From the NCBI GenBank assembly GCA_025356075.1, contig JANXUT010000053.1, positions 1 to 64,000 of the forward strand: DNA of 64,000 nucleotides, read 5' to 3'. This document shows, piece after piece, positions 15,566 through 24,337 of this stretch. Every line of letters begins with the position of its first letter. Within the stretch, counting starts at the first letter, position 1. The notes below the pieces were generated by a model. The model made no database searches. It was not told the DNA's origin and saw nothing but the letters and a program-made list of their open reading frames with translations. The translations under genes and the position numbers were made by a program. This stretch comes from Pseudomonadota bacterium (GTDB taxonomy: Bacteria; Pseudomonadota; Gammaproteobacteria; Steroidobacterales; Steroidobacteraceae).

Positions 15566-17332
15566 ATGCGGACGCCGGTTGTGCACGGCCTTGTGATCGG
15601 TTGTCTCGTCCTTACGCTCGGCGGCGTACCCGTCGCCGCGGGTGCCGCCGGCGCGGTGCCCCCGGCGTCCGCCCGCTTCGCCGCCCTCGTCGATCGCTAC
15701 CTCGACCAGTTCGGCCATTTCCACCCGTCGATCTCGGCCGGAAACGGCATCCACGGCCACGACGGCGAGCTCGAGGACTTCTCCGCCGCCTCGATCGCAC
15801 GCGAGCTTCGCTGGCTCAAGGCGACTCGCCTCGAGCTCGCGGCATTCCCGGCGGCCGACCTCACGCCGGAGGAGCAGGCCGACCGGCGGATCCTCGCCGG
15901 CGTGATCGACGGCTGGATCCTCGACCTCGACGCCGTCCGCACCTGGACCCGGAATCCCATGGTGTACATCGCAGCCGTCTCGGACGGGTTGCACGACCTG
16001 ATCACGATGGAGGCGTCTCCGGCGGAGCTACGCATGCAACATGCGCTCGGGAAGCTTCGCGCGGTACCGCAGCTCCTCGACGCCGCCCGCCGGAACGTCA
16101 AGACGCCCCCGCGCGTCTTCGTCGAACGAACCATCGCGATGCTCGGCGGCGTCGCGGACCTGCTCGAGCACGACTTGCCGCTCGCCTTCGCGGGCTCGCA
16201 CGACGAGGCGATGAAGAAGCAGCTGGCGGTGGCCGCGCGCGCGGCCGGCAAGCAGCTCGCCGGCTACCGCCATGAACTCGAGACCACTGGCCTCGCCGCG
16301 GCGACGGGTAGCTACGTGGTCGGGATCGCGAACGTCGAGGCCCGCTACCGGGCCGAGGAGCTGATCGACATTCCGGCCAGCCAGATGCTTGCGATCGGCT
16401 ACCGCGAGCTTGCGAACAAGCAGGCGGAATTCACCGCGACGGCGGCGAAGATCGACGCCGCGCGCACGCCGCTCGAGGTATGGCACGGCGTCCAGGACGA
16501 TCACCCCGCGCAAGGTGAGCTCGTACCCGCGGCGCGTGCCGTCGTCGAGGAGCTGTTCGCATTCATCAAGGACCGCCATCTAGTCGAGTTGCCGCCGAAC
16601 GAGCATGTCGTGGTCGCTCCGGCGCCGGCCTACGATCTCGGGCTCGCCTCGATGCATTCCTCGCCACCACTCGAGCCGCACCCCATCCAGAGCTTCTACT
16701 ACGTCACGGATGCGGACGCCGCGTGGCCTAAGGCGAGGCAGAACGCGTGGCTGCGCACGTTCAACTACGCGACCCTCGCCGACATCAGTGCCCACGAAGT
16801 CGCGCCGGGGCACTACGTACACAGCCTGTTCATGCGCAGGACGCCCGGCAAGATCCGGCGCATCTGGATCGGCCTCAATCCGTTTCCGCAGCCCTCGTCC
16901 GGCCAGGACGGCTGGGCGCACTACGCCGAGCAGATGGTCAGCGACGAGGGCTTCAAGGGCGACCAGCCGCGATACCGGCTCGGCCAGATCGCCGAGTCGC
17001 TGACACGTATCTGCCGGCTCATCGCTGGACTCAAGCTCCACAGCGGCGAGTGGACGGTCGATGAAGCCGAGGCGCTGTTCGAGCGTGAAGCGCACATGGA
17101 GCCGCTCGCGGCGCGGCGCGAGGCGGTGCGCGGCACCTACGATCCAACCTACGGCGGGTACTTCCTCGGCAAGATGGCGGCGTTCAAGCTGCGTCGCGAC
17201 TACCAGGCGGCGCAAGGCGCTGCGTTCGACCTGCGCGAGTTCCACGAGCGCGTCATGACCGACGGCATCGCCCCTTGGGCGGTGCATCGCGAGCTGCTGA
17301 TGCCCGGTGACCGCGGCGCCGTCGTCGATTGA
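15566..17332 (+). CDS. Exported DUF885 putative zinc peptidase
   Basis: From the ATG at 15566 (AGGAGA upstream) this is a 588-residue protein with an N-terminal signal (GLVIGCLVLTLGGVPVAAGA). It carries the canonical DUF885 metal motif HEVAPGHYVHS and the downstream Glu in GWAHYAEQMVSDEGF. It also has the conserved C-terminal region YDPTYGGYFLGKM, whose Tyr/Gly-rich segment is typical of the family. Members are predicted periplasmic gluzincin-like carboxypeptidases or aminopeptidases. It stands alone between a divergent FG-GAP gene and a convergent barrel gene. Family is firm; the peptide substrate is unknown. Confidence 0.85.
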   Translation: MRTPVVHGLVIGCLVLTLGGVPVAAGAAGAVPPASARFAALVDRYLDQFGHFHPSISAGNGIHGHDGELEDFSAASIARELRWLKATRLELAAFPAADLTPEEQADRRILAGVIDGWILDLDAVRTWTRNPMVYIAAVSDGLHDLITMEASPAELRMQHALGKLRAVPQLLDAARRNVKTPPRVFVERTIAMLGGVADLLEHDLPLAFAGSHDEAMKKQLAVAARAAGKQLAGYRHELETTGLAAATGSYVVGIANVEARYRAEELIDIPASQMLAIGYRELANKQAEFTATAAKIDAARTPLEVWHGVQDDHPAQGELVPAARAVVEELFAFIKDRHLVELPPNEHVVVAPAPAYDLGLASMHSSPPLEPHPIQSFYYVTDADAAWPKARQNAWLRTFNYATLADISAHEVAPGHYVHSLFMRRTPGKIRRIWIGLNPFPQPSSGQDGWAHYAEQMVSDEGFKGDQPRYRLGQIAESLTRICRLIAGLKLHSGEWTVDEAEALFEREAHMEPLAARREAVRGTYDPTYGGYFLGKMAAFKLRRDYQAAQGAAFDLREFHERVMTDGIAPWAVHRELLMPGDRGAVVD

Positions 17333-17406
17333 GCGCTGCGCCGACGTGAGGGGGCTATTCGTCGCCGCCGTTGCGCTCTGTCTCGCGGCCGCCGGACCGA
17401 TGCGCG

Positions 17407-18726
17407 CTAGTCCACCAGCAGCCGCATGAAGACCATGGTGCCTGCGGGGCCGTTCCCGTAAGCCGACTCGAGCCCGGCGGGCACGCGATTGAGCGCATAG
17501 AGGCCGCCGACACCAAGCTTCAGGTGTTCGGCTACCCGAAAGTCACGCACGAGACCGACGGAGACTTTGGCGACAGCGTAGACGGGCCCCGGCTGACCGC
17601 CGCTCAGCACGAGGTCGTCGTTGGCAACTCGCTCCGCGCGCGAGAAGAGCGCCCACTTGTCATCGAAGCGGACCGCGCTCTCGATGGCGTAAGCATCGAG
17701 CCAGCCGTGTTCGCTGCTGCGGCGTCCCCACGCGACGGTCGTCGACCACCAGGCGCGATCGCCGAGCGAGCGCGTGTAGATTGCGCTCGCCGAGAGCTTC
17801 CGCAGGTTTTCGGTTGGGAACAGTTGCTCGGGGCTCGTGACCTCGGCCCACGAGACCTGCAGCGACAGGGATCCGGTCGGATTCCATGACAGCCGCGCGG
17901 CGCTCGAGTCGAGGCGGCCGGACTCGAGGTTGTACCGAAACTGGTCCGGCTCGCGGCCGCGGAACCGCGATGTCTCGAGCTTCCAGGCATCGTGTATCCA
18001 GCCGACCGTGAGGACACCGAAGGAAATGTGCGTGGAGTCGAGCCAATGATGGGATATCGGTGGCTCGGGGCTGTCGTTGATCGAGAGCCTGTGCATGAAT
18101 GCGGGCGGCCCGAACGCCGGCTCTCCCGGTAGAGCCGTATAGACGAACAGGCTGTCGGCGCGGGCGAGGACGTGCGAGTAGGTTGCCGAGAGTTCCATGA
18201 CGAGATCGTGCGGGTGCTGGCGATCGACGAGCGGCGTCGTGCCGTCGGCCGTCTCGCCCGAGGCGAGTAAGAGCGGCAGGCCGGACTTACCCATGAGCGG
18301 ATCCGGACTCAGCATCGCGCGGAGCCTGAACGCGTCGCCCCCGGGAAGCTCGCGCTCGGCCGCGCCCATGAACATGCCCGACACGAACGCCTTCTCGTCG
18401 CCGCGCGGTCCTTGCTGCCGGTCGTAGACCCCATTCAGGAGGGCGTGCCCCATGAGCATCCAGTCGCCCTGCATCGTGTGCAGGCCGGCGTGCTCGGAGC
18501 TGTCGGGTTGCCAGGCCGTGCCGGAGGCGTCGCGGGTGAACGGGTAGGAGCCGAGCGCGCCGGTCATGCCGGACGAACCCGCGGGCTCAGCCTCGGCACC
18601 AGCCACCGGTTCGGCGTCCGCGCGTGCCTGCGGCGCCGGGCAGCTCAATGACGCGGCGAGCGCGGCGAGCGCCCACCGGGGACGGGAGTTTGCGCGCGCC
18701 AATCCTCGGCCGGCGTGGTCCGGCAC
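17407..18726 (-). CDS. Predicted outer-membrane beta-barrel-like envelope protein
   Basis: This 439-residue protein starts with GTG, with a signal peptide (ALAALAASLSCPAPQARA). The mature part has alternating aromatic/polar strands (LSLQVSWAEVT, AWWSTTVAWGRR, WALFSRAERV) and ends in MVFMRLLVD, fitting an outer-membrane barrel. The N-terminal part holds GDWMLMGHALLNGVYD and DRQHPHDLVMELSATYSH; the HPHD pattern recalls proteins found beside metal-efflux genes, as I remember them. No efflux genes lie here. It overlaps the stop of the DUF1161 gene by one base, so the two form an operon. Topology is inferred and function is open. Confidence 0.6.
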   Translation of the reverse strand: MPDHAGRGLARANSRPRWALAALAASLSCPAPQARADAEPVAGAEAEPAGSSGMTGALGSYPFTRDASGTAWQPDSSEHAGLHTMQGDWMLMGHALLNGVYDRQQGPRGDEKAFVSGMFMGAAERELPGGDAFRLRAMLSPDPLMGKSGLPLLLASGETADGTTPLVDRQHPHDLVMELSATYSHVLARADSLFVYTALPGEPAFGPPAFMHRLSINDSPEPPISHHWLDSTHISFGVLTVGWIHDAWKLETSRFRGREPDQFRYNLESGRLDSSAARLSWNPTGSLSLQVSWAEVTSPEQLFPTENLRKLSASAIYTRSLGDRAWWSTTVAWGRRSSEHGWLDAYAIESAVRFDDKWALFSRAERVANDDLVLSGGQPGPVYAVAKVSVGLVRDFRVAEHLKLGVGGLYALNRVPAGLESAYGNGPAGTMVFMRLLVD

Positions 18727-18968
18727 TACGGAGTCGAGGCGCCGCCGCGCGTGTAGACGATCTTCTTCGTCCCACCTTCGCAGCTGCCGACGACCTTCTG
18801 GTCGGCGACCTCGGCGGCCGCGACGACCTCGAGCGTGTAGTCCTTCACGCCCTTGGCATCGAGCTTGGCCGCGATCGCCGTCTTGACTTCATCGCACGGG
18901 GTTCCTGCGCTCGCGAGCGCGGGCAATACGCCGAGTACCAGCGCGATGGCATAGCCACAAGCCTTCAT
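18726..18968 (-). CDS. DUF1161-family small periplasmic protein
   Basis: Starting at the ATG at 18968 (GGAG six bases upstream) gives an 80-residue precursor with a signal peptide MKACGYAIALVLGVLPALASA. The mature part, CDEVKTAIAAKLDAKGVKDY...VVGSCEGGTKKIVY, is the DUF1161 pattern with two Cys likely disulfide-bonded. The family is small, periplasmic and uncharacterised. A longer in-frame upstream extension exists but puts extra residues before the signal. It is the first gene of a two-gene unit with the barrel protein. Confidence 0.8.
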   Translation of the reverse strand: MKACGYAIALVLGVLPALASAGTPCDEVKTAIAAKLDAKGVKDYTLEVVAAAEVADQKVVGSCEGGTKKIVYTRGGASTP

Positions 18969-19162
18969 GAGCCACTCCGGGAGATAGGGGAGACACTCAA
19001 TGGTAGCCGCCGGGTCCGCCCGGTGCGAACTTCGCGGCACGAACCTGGGCAGCCGCTCGCCGCTCGTCGTAATTCATTGATTGCGCGCAGCTATTGCGAG
19101 GCCGCGCGTCGGGAGCTTGCGCGCAATGGCGGCGCGTGCAAACTTTTGCCCCGGGGGGTGCC

Positions 19163-20050
19163 ATGGAGCGCGGGCCAATGCCGGATCTGGTCGAACAGTT
19201 GCGAACCGATGGCTATGCGATCGTCCGCGGCTTCCTGCCGGCGAGCGAGCTTGAGGCGGTGAGCCGCGAAGTCGATCGGATGTACGAGGAAGGGCTCAGG
19301 CACCACGCGACGTATCGCGACCGGAACCTGCTGTTCGAGGTGCTCGACGACCCGAAGGCACGGCGGCGGGTCGTACTGCAGGCTCACTGGACGGCGTGGC
19401 TGAGCCCGCTCCTCGAGCGCAATCGCCGCGACCCGCGCTACCTCGCGGTGCTCGAGCCGTTCCTGGGACCTGACATCAAGCAGATCGCGCACCAGCTGCA
19501 CTGGAAGCCGCCCGGTGCGAAATACACCTTCTATCGGTTTCACCAGGACGCCAGGTTCCGCGACGGGCCGAGCGCGGCCGGGGATCTTCTCCGTGACGCG
19601 ATCACGACCGGGCTTGCGATCGACCGCCAGTCGACGGCGAACGGTGCGCTGCGCGTGATCCCGAAAAGCCATACCCGTGGCTACCTCGGCCTCTCGGACG
19701 ATGGTCCGATCATGGTCGGCACGACCCAGGACGAGGAGCTACGGCGCGCCGGGCTCGACCCGGTGAACGTCGTTACCTGCGAGATGGATCCGGGAGATCT
19801 CCTCGTGTGGACGCTCTTCACCGTGCACGGCTCGGCTCCGAACGTCAGTACCCACGATCGGCGCTTCATGATCAACAGCTACGTTCGCGCCGCCGGCAGC
19901 GACCGGGGCGAGTGGGCGTTTCGCGACGGTGTATCGACGCCACTCGGCCCGACACCCGAGATTTGCAAGTACGAGCAACTGCGCGAGAAGCCGGGGCCTT
20001 TCCATATCGAGGCTGACTGGACCGAGGAAGCGAAAGCCGGGTCGATGTAG
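19163..20050 (+). CDS. Phytanoyl-CoA dioxygenase (PhyH) family protein
   Basis: The 295-residue protein has the double-stranded beta-helix Fe(II)/2-oxoglutarate layout of PhyH: LRTDGYAIVRGFLPASEL at the N-terminus, FHQDARF giving the HxD ligands, GALRVIPKSHTRGYL, and LLVWTLFTVHGSAPNVS with the distal His followed by RRF binding 2-oxoglutarate. The ATG at 19163 follows a G-rich stretch; a second ATG five codons on is possible. PhyH relatives hydroxylate lipids, ectoine precursors or secondary metabolites; nothing nearby fixes the substrate. It converges on the MFS transporter gene, 16 bases away. Confidence 0.83.
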   Translation: MERGPMPDLVEQLRTDGYAIVRGFLPASELEAVSREVDRMYEEGLRHHATYRDRNLLFEVLDDPKARRRVVLQAHWTAWLSPLLERNRRDPRYLAVLEPFLGPDIKQIAHQLHWKPPGAKYTFYRFHQDARFRDGPSAAGDLLRDAITTGLAIDRQSTANGALRVIPKSHTRGYLGLSDDGPIMVGTTQDEELRRAGLDPVNVVTCEMDPGDLLVWTLFTVHGSAPNVSTHDRRFMINSYVRAAGSDRGEWAFRDGVSTPLGPTPEICKYEQLREKPGPFHIEADWTEEAKAGSM

Positions 20051-20066
20051 CTCCCGCTCGAACTCG

Positions 20067-21605
20067 CTACCCGCCGGCGGCGACCGCCGCGTTACGAAGG
20101 GCCGCCGCCTTCATCGCGCCCGCAAGCCCGATCGCCCCGGCGAGGTAGTGGAGGGCGGCCCATCCATAGAAGCCGAGCGTCACGAGGATGCCTTGTCGCG
20201 AGGCGAGGGCAAGGGCGTCGCTGCAGGCCGCCTGCACAGCCGCCCTCGCCTCCGCCGGCGCCTGCCCACCGGGACAGGCTTGCTGGAAGCTCGTGCCCAC
20301 GCCAGCGCCATCGCGCGCCATGCGTAGCAGCGTCGCGATGAGCGAACGCGAGTCCGGGTGACTGAAATCGAACGCCGCGAACTCATCCGTCGCCCAGCCC
20401 GTGAACAGCGGTCCGCAGCCGAGCGCAACGACGTTGAGCAGTACATAAAGGAGCGCCGTCGCGGTGGCCCGGCGCCTCGAGTCGACTGCGTTCTGCACGA
20501 CGCCGAACGTCGGCCCGAGGTAGGCGTAGTGAAAGAACCCGGGGAGCGCGAGCACGAGCGCCGTCGCCTGCCAACTACCCTGCAGGAAGGCGAGCACGTA
20601 GAGCGGCAGCGCGATTGCGAGCCCGATCGCGGGGACGAGCGCATACCAGCGCGGCCCCCGTTTGCCCAGGTAGTCGGCGATGGCGCCGCCAGCGAGCGTC
20701 CCAAGCCCGACCGAGACGCCGCCGGTGAGTCCCGACACGAGGCCGATCGTACCGAGATCGAGCCCGAACTCACGCCGGAAGAAGGCAGGCACGAAGGCCC
20801 ACGAACCGTAGGAGGCGAACGAGGCGATCACGACACCGAGCAGCATGTTCGCGATCGGCCAGCTCAAGAAGAGCGCGCGCGCCACGGCGCCAAGCTCGGC
20901 GAACTCCGAGCGCAGCGAAAAGGGCCTTGCAATCGCGGCCGGCGCGCGCACGAGGACTGCTCCAAGGCCGGTCCTCGGCTCGGAGTGGCCGCGCGGCGGC
21001 TCGCGGATCAGGAGCTTCACGAACACCGCGCACAGAATGCCGGGCAGGCCGACCGCGACGCAGGCAGAGCGCCAGCCGAAGTGGAACGCGACGAACCCAC
21101 CGACGACAGCGCCGAAGATGTAGCCGAGCGATATTCCGGCGGAGTAGACCGACAGGGCCGTCGCGCGGCGCTGAGGCTCAACGTAGTCCGAAATCAGCGA
21201 GTGCGCGGGGGGAGTGCAGCCGGCCTCGCCGGCGCCTACTCCTATTCTAAGGAGCAGCAGCTGCGTGAAGGACGTCGCGAGTCCGCAGATCGCGGTGAGC
21301 GCGGACCAGACGACGAGCGCGATCGAGACAATCGAGACGCGGTTGAATCGCTCCGCGAGGCGCGCGACGGGGAGGCCGCTGAACGCGTAGAGGAGCGCGA
21401 AGGCCGTGCCACCGAGGAGCCCGAGTTGGGCGTCCGAGAGCCCAAGGTCGCCCTTCATCGACTGGCCGATGATCGCGATGATGCTGCGATCGGACGCGTT
21501 GAACGCGTAGGCGAGCATGAGGAGCAGCACCACGCGGCGCTGGTACGCGCGCGAGGTCGGAATGCCGCCTGCGGCAGCACTGGTCGCGTTGTCGGGCCAA
21601 GGCAC
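20067..21605 (-). CDS. MFS transporter, spinster-like
   Basis: About twelve membrane helices are visible. An MFS inter-helix signature lies at GLPVARLAERFNRVSI, and the first helix carries AYAFNASDRSIIAIIGQSMK, resembling the D(R)xxI pattern of spinster-like transporters. It also has an extra non-conserved loop before the last helices (FQQACPGGQAPAEARAAVQ). I choose the GTG at 21605 because GGGGA lies about six bases upstream, giving 512 residues. An in-frame GTG at 21728 would add 41 unlikely residues. It would export or import a small organic anion or lipid; the substrate is not readable. Confidence 0.8.
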   Translation of the reverse strand: MPWPDNATSAAAGGIPTSRAYQRRVVLLLMLAYAFNASDRSIIAIIGQSMKGDLGLSDAQLGLLGGTAFALLYAFSGLPVARLAERFNRVSIVSIALVVWSALTAICGLATSFTQLLLLRIGVGAGEAGCTPPAHSLISDYVEPQRRATALSVYSAGISLGYIFGAVVGGFVAFHFGWRSACVAVGLPGILCAVFVKLLIREPPRGHSEPRTGLGAVLVRAPAAIARPFSLRSEFAELGAVARALFLSWPIANMLLGVVIASFASYGSWAFVPAFFRREFGLDLGTIGLVSGLTGGVSVGLGTLAGGAIADYLGKRGPRWYALVPAIGLAIALPLYVLAFLQGSWQATALVLALPGFFHYAYLGPTFGVVQNAVDSRRRATATALLYVLLNVVALGCGPLFTGWATDEFAAFDFSHPDSRSLIATLLRMARDGAGVGTSFQQACPGGQAPAEARAAVQAACSDALALASRQGILVTLGFYGWAALHYLAGAIGLAGAMKAAALRNAAVAAGG

Positions 21606-21818
21606 CTGCTGTCCCCGTCTGCGCGCCTCCTTGATCTCGCGGGGCGCACGACAATCTAGCCCAGTTTCGGCTTGCGCCGCCGGGCAGTTTGGTCTCGCGA
21701 GAGCCCGTGGCCCGACGGCCCTCGCCACCCATCGTCGACCGACCCGTCTCGCGTGATAACTTGCGCTGCGGGCGTTCGCGGAGCGCCCCGAGCCCGGGCC
21801 ACCAACTACCCAGCAGCC

Positions 21819-22484
21819 ATGCCGCGAGCGCGCGTTTCACTCAGCCAGCACGATCTCTTCGCGCCACCGGCGGGGGCGACGACGGTCGCAATCGCGCCCG
21901 ATGTCGTGCTGCTGAGGCAGTTCATCGCGACCGCACCGCTCAAGGCGCTGATCACGTCGGTGGAAGCACGCGCGCCGTTTCGGCACCTGAGGACTCCGGG
22001 TGGCGGCCAGATGTCGGTCGCGATGACCAACTGCGGCCCGGTGGGCTGGCACAGCGACGCGAGCGGCTACCGCTACGTCGAATCCGATCCGCTGACCGGC
22101 CGGCCGTGGCCAGAGATGCCCGCGGAGTTTGCCTGGCTCGCATTCTCGGCCGCGCTCGCCGCCGGGTTCGGGCGCTTCGAGCCCGATTGCTGTCTCGTGA
22201 ACCGCTACGCGGTCGGCACGCAGATGGGGACGCACCGTGATTTCGACGAGCTCGACCTGCGCCAGCCCATTGTCTCCGTCTCGCTCGGGCTGCCCGCGGT
22301 GTTCGTGTGGCGCGGGGCGACCCGCGGGGCGCCTGCGCTGCCGGTTCGCGTCACGGACGGGGATGTCATCGTCTGGGGCGGCGAGGCGCGCGCCGGCTAC
22401 CACGGCGTGCGACGCCTGGCCGCGGCAGCGGAGGTGAGCGCCGGCAGTTTCCGCTACAACCTCACATTTCGCAGGGCGCGATGA
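21819..22484 (+). CDS. alkB: AlkB-family Fe(II)/2-oxoglutarate dioxygenase
   Basis: The 221-residue protein from the ATG at 21819 carries the AlkB core. MTNCGPVGWHSDASGYRY is the nucleotide-recognition lid. NRYAVGTQMGTHRDFDELD holds the HxD iron ligands. GYHGVR holds the distal His, and RYNLTFRR is the 2-oxoglutarate-binding RxNxTFR. AlkB removes alkyl lesions from DNA and RNA by oxidative demethylation. It is first of a co-directional run with the DOMON-like protein (57 bases on) and NamZ. Whether that is functional or only positional is not clear. Confidence 0.9.
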   Translation: MPRARVSLSQHDLFAPPAGATTVAIAPDVVLLRQFIATAPLKALITSVEARAPFRHLRTPGGGQMSVAMTNCGPVGWHSDASGYRYVESDPLTGRPWPEMPAEFAWLAFSAALAAGFGRFEPDCCLVNRYAVGTQMGTHRDFDELDLRQPIVSVSLGLPAVFVWRGATRGAPALPVRVTDGDVIVWGGEARAGYHGVRRLAAAAEVSAGSFRYNLTFRRAR

Positions 22485-22541
22485 GACGCACGTCGCGGGC
22501 GGCCGTGCCCGAGCGGACGTGGAACGCGGTAGCATTCCTAC

Positions 22542-23111
22542 ATGTCACGCGTTCGCGCCGACCTCCTGCCGCACACCCGCAATCCCGGAGCCGCGCTCGA
22601 CGTGCGGATCGCGGCGGCGGTCGAGCGTACCGCGCGCGGCTTCGATTTCCAGTTCGAGCTCGCCGGTCAGCTCGGTGACATCGCCTGGCCTGAGCCGGCG
22701 GGCGCCGGGCGCGCCGACCGGCTGTGGCAGCACACGTGCTTCGAAGCCTTTTGCGCCGCGCCCGGCGCGAGCGCCTACTACGAATTCAATTTCTCCCCGT
22801 CCGGAAGCTATGCGGTTTATCGGTTCGGCGGCTACCGCGAGCGGCTCGCGGACCCCGAGCTCGCGACGCCACCGACGATCTCGCGCCGCGAGGCGGGTGC
22901 GCTCCTGATCATCGACGTGGGGCTCGACGCGACCGGCTTGCCGCGCCTGCGGCCGACGGCGCCGCTCGAAGTCGCGCTCGCGGCGGTGATCGAGGGCCGC
23001 GACGCTCGCGTGCATCACTACGCGCTTGGCCACCCGGGCGAGCAGGCGGACTTCCACGACCGGCGTGGCTTCCTGCTCGCGCTGCCCGCGTTCGGCGGTC
23101 CCGCCCCGTGA
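22542..23111 (+). CDS. DOMON-like domain protein coupled to NamZ
   Basis: This 189-residue protein contains FDFQFELAGQLGDIAWPEPA, LWQHTCFEAFCA and YYEFNFSPSGSYAVYRF, the pattern of the DOMON-like proteins often found beside muropeptide genes. It has no signal peptide, so it would be cytoplasmic. Its TGA overlaps the GTG of namZ (GTGA), so translational coupling is likely. DOMON folds bind sugars or heme; given the partner, binding a muramic-acid-type sugar is a reasonable guess and no more. Confidence 0.75.
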   Translation: MSRVRADLLPHTRNPGAALDVRIAAAVERTARGFDFQFELAGQLGDIAWPEPAGAGRADRLWQHTCFEAFCAAPGASAYYEFNFSPSGSYAVYRFGGYRERLADPELATPPTISRREAGALLIIDVGLDATGLPRLRPTAPLEVALAAVIEGRDARVHHYALGHPGEQADFHDRRGFLLALPAFGGPAP

Positions 23112-24316
23112 AGTTCGGGATCGACCGGCTGATCGAGAGCCCGGGCCTGCGCGCACCGCTCGCGGGACGGCGCATCGCGCTCCTCGCGCACCCGGCCTCC
23201 GTGACTCGCGAGCTGACTCATTCGCTCGATGCACTCGCGCGCCTGCCCGAGCTCAAGTTGACCGCGGCATTCGGTCCGCAGCACGGTCTGCGCGGCGAGA
23301 AGCAGGACAACATGGTCGAGTCCGCGGACTACCGCGATCCCGACCTCGGCGTGCCGGTGTTCAGCCTCTATGGCGACGTGCGCCGACCGACCGCGGCGAT
23401 GCTCGACTCCTTCGACGTGCTGCTGATCGACCTGCAGGATCTCGGCTGCCGCATCTATACATTCCTGACGACGCTGCGTTACATGCTCGAGGCGGCGGCC
23501 AAGGCCGGCAAGTCCGTGTGGGTGCTCGATCGCCCGAATCCTGCCGGGCGGCTCATCGAGGGCCTCGCGCTCCGTCCGGCGTGGGAGAGTTTCGTCGGGG
23601 CCGGCCGGCTGCCGATGCGGCACGGGCTCACGCTCGGCGAAGCGGGCCACTGGTTCATCCGCGAACTCAAGCTCGATGTCGACTACCGCGTCGTCGAGCT
23701 CGAGGATTGGCAACCCGCGGCAGCGCCAGGCTACGGCTGGCCGCTCGGGGAGCGTGCGTGGGTCAACCCGAGCCCCAACGCGCCGAACCTGTCGATGGCG
23801 CGCTGCTATCCGGGTACGGTGTTGCTCGAGGGCACGACGCTCTCGGAGGGGCGCGGCACCACCCGGCCACTCGAACTGCTCGGCGCTCCCGGCCTCGATC
23901 CGCAAGCGTGGCTATCGGCCATGCGCGCGCTCGCGCCCGGCTGGCTTGACGGCTGCCGGCTGCGCAGCTGCTGGTTCGAGCCGACGTTCCACAAGCACGT
24001 CGGCGAGCTTTGCGCGGGCTTCCAGATCCACGTCGACGACCCGGGGTACGAACACGCGGATTTTCGTCCCTGGCGCCTGGTGGCGCTCGCGTTCAAGGCG
24101 TTGCGCCAGCTCGAGCCCGACTACCCCATCTGGCGGGACTTCCCCTACGAGTACGAAAGCCAGCGCCTTGCGATCGACCTGATCAACGGAGGGCCTGGGC
24201 TGCGAGAATGGGTCGATGACCGCACGGCGCTGCCGGGCGACCTCGATGCCGCGGCGCTGCGCGACGAGCGCGCCTGGCGGGCGGAGACGGCGGACCTGCT
24301 CCTCTACCGCGGCTGA
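23108..24316 (+). CDS. namZ: DUF1343 exo-beta-N-acetylmuramidase (NamZ-like)
   Basis: Beginning at the GTG at 23108, which overlaps the previous stop, the protein has 402 residues. DUF1343 signatures are ALLAHPASVTREL, AAFGPQHGLRGEKQDNMVES, LIDLQDLGCRIYTFLTTL, VLDRPNPAGRLIEGL and NPSPNAPNLSMARCYPGTVL-type text followed by EGTTLSEGRGT. Characterised members cleave terminal N-acetylmuramic acid from peptidoglycan fragments. No signal peptide is seen, so it would process recycled muropeptides in the cytoplasm. The alpha/beta hydrolase gene follows 21 bases later. Confidence 0.88.
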   Translation: MKFGIDRLIESPGLRAPLAGRRIALLAHPASVTRELTHSLDALARLPELKLTAAFGPQHGLRGEKQDNMVESADYRDPDLGVPVFSLYGDVRRPTAAMLDSFDVLLIDLQDLGCRIYTFLTTLRYMLEAAAKAGKSVWVLDRPNPAGRLIEGLALRPAWESFVGAGRLPMRHGLTLGEAGHWFIRELKLDVDYRVVELEDWQPAAAPGYGWPLGERAWVNPSPNAPNLSMARCYPGTVLLEGTTLSEGRGTTRPLELLGAPGLDPQAWLSAMRALAPGWLDGCRLRSCWFEPTFHKHVGELCAGFQIHVDDPGYEHADFRPWRLVALAFKALRQLEPDYPIWRDFPYEYESQRLAIDLINGGPGLREWVDDRTALPGDLDAAALRDERAWRAETADLLLYRG

Positions 24317-24337
24317 CCCGATAGACCGTGCGCCCCG

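Noticed and set aside
18726-18968. DUF1161 protein as a candidate BufA-like precursor
   Set aside because: It has only two Cys in the mature part and fits DUF1161 well. It is 8 kb away and shows no ECF motif that I can see.
23018-23905. Antisense open frame in namZ
   Set aside because: Shadow of the DUF1343 gene, no ribosome site, no motifs.
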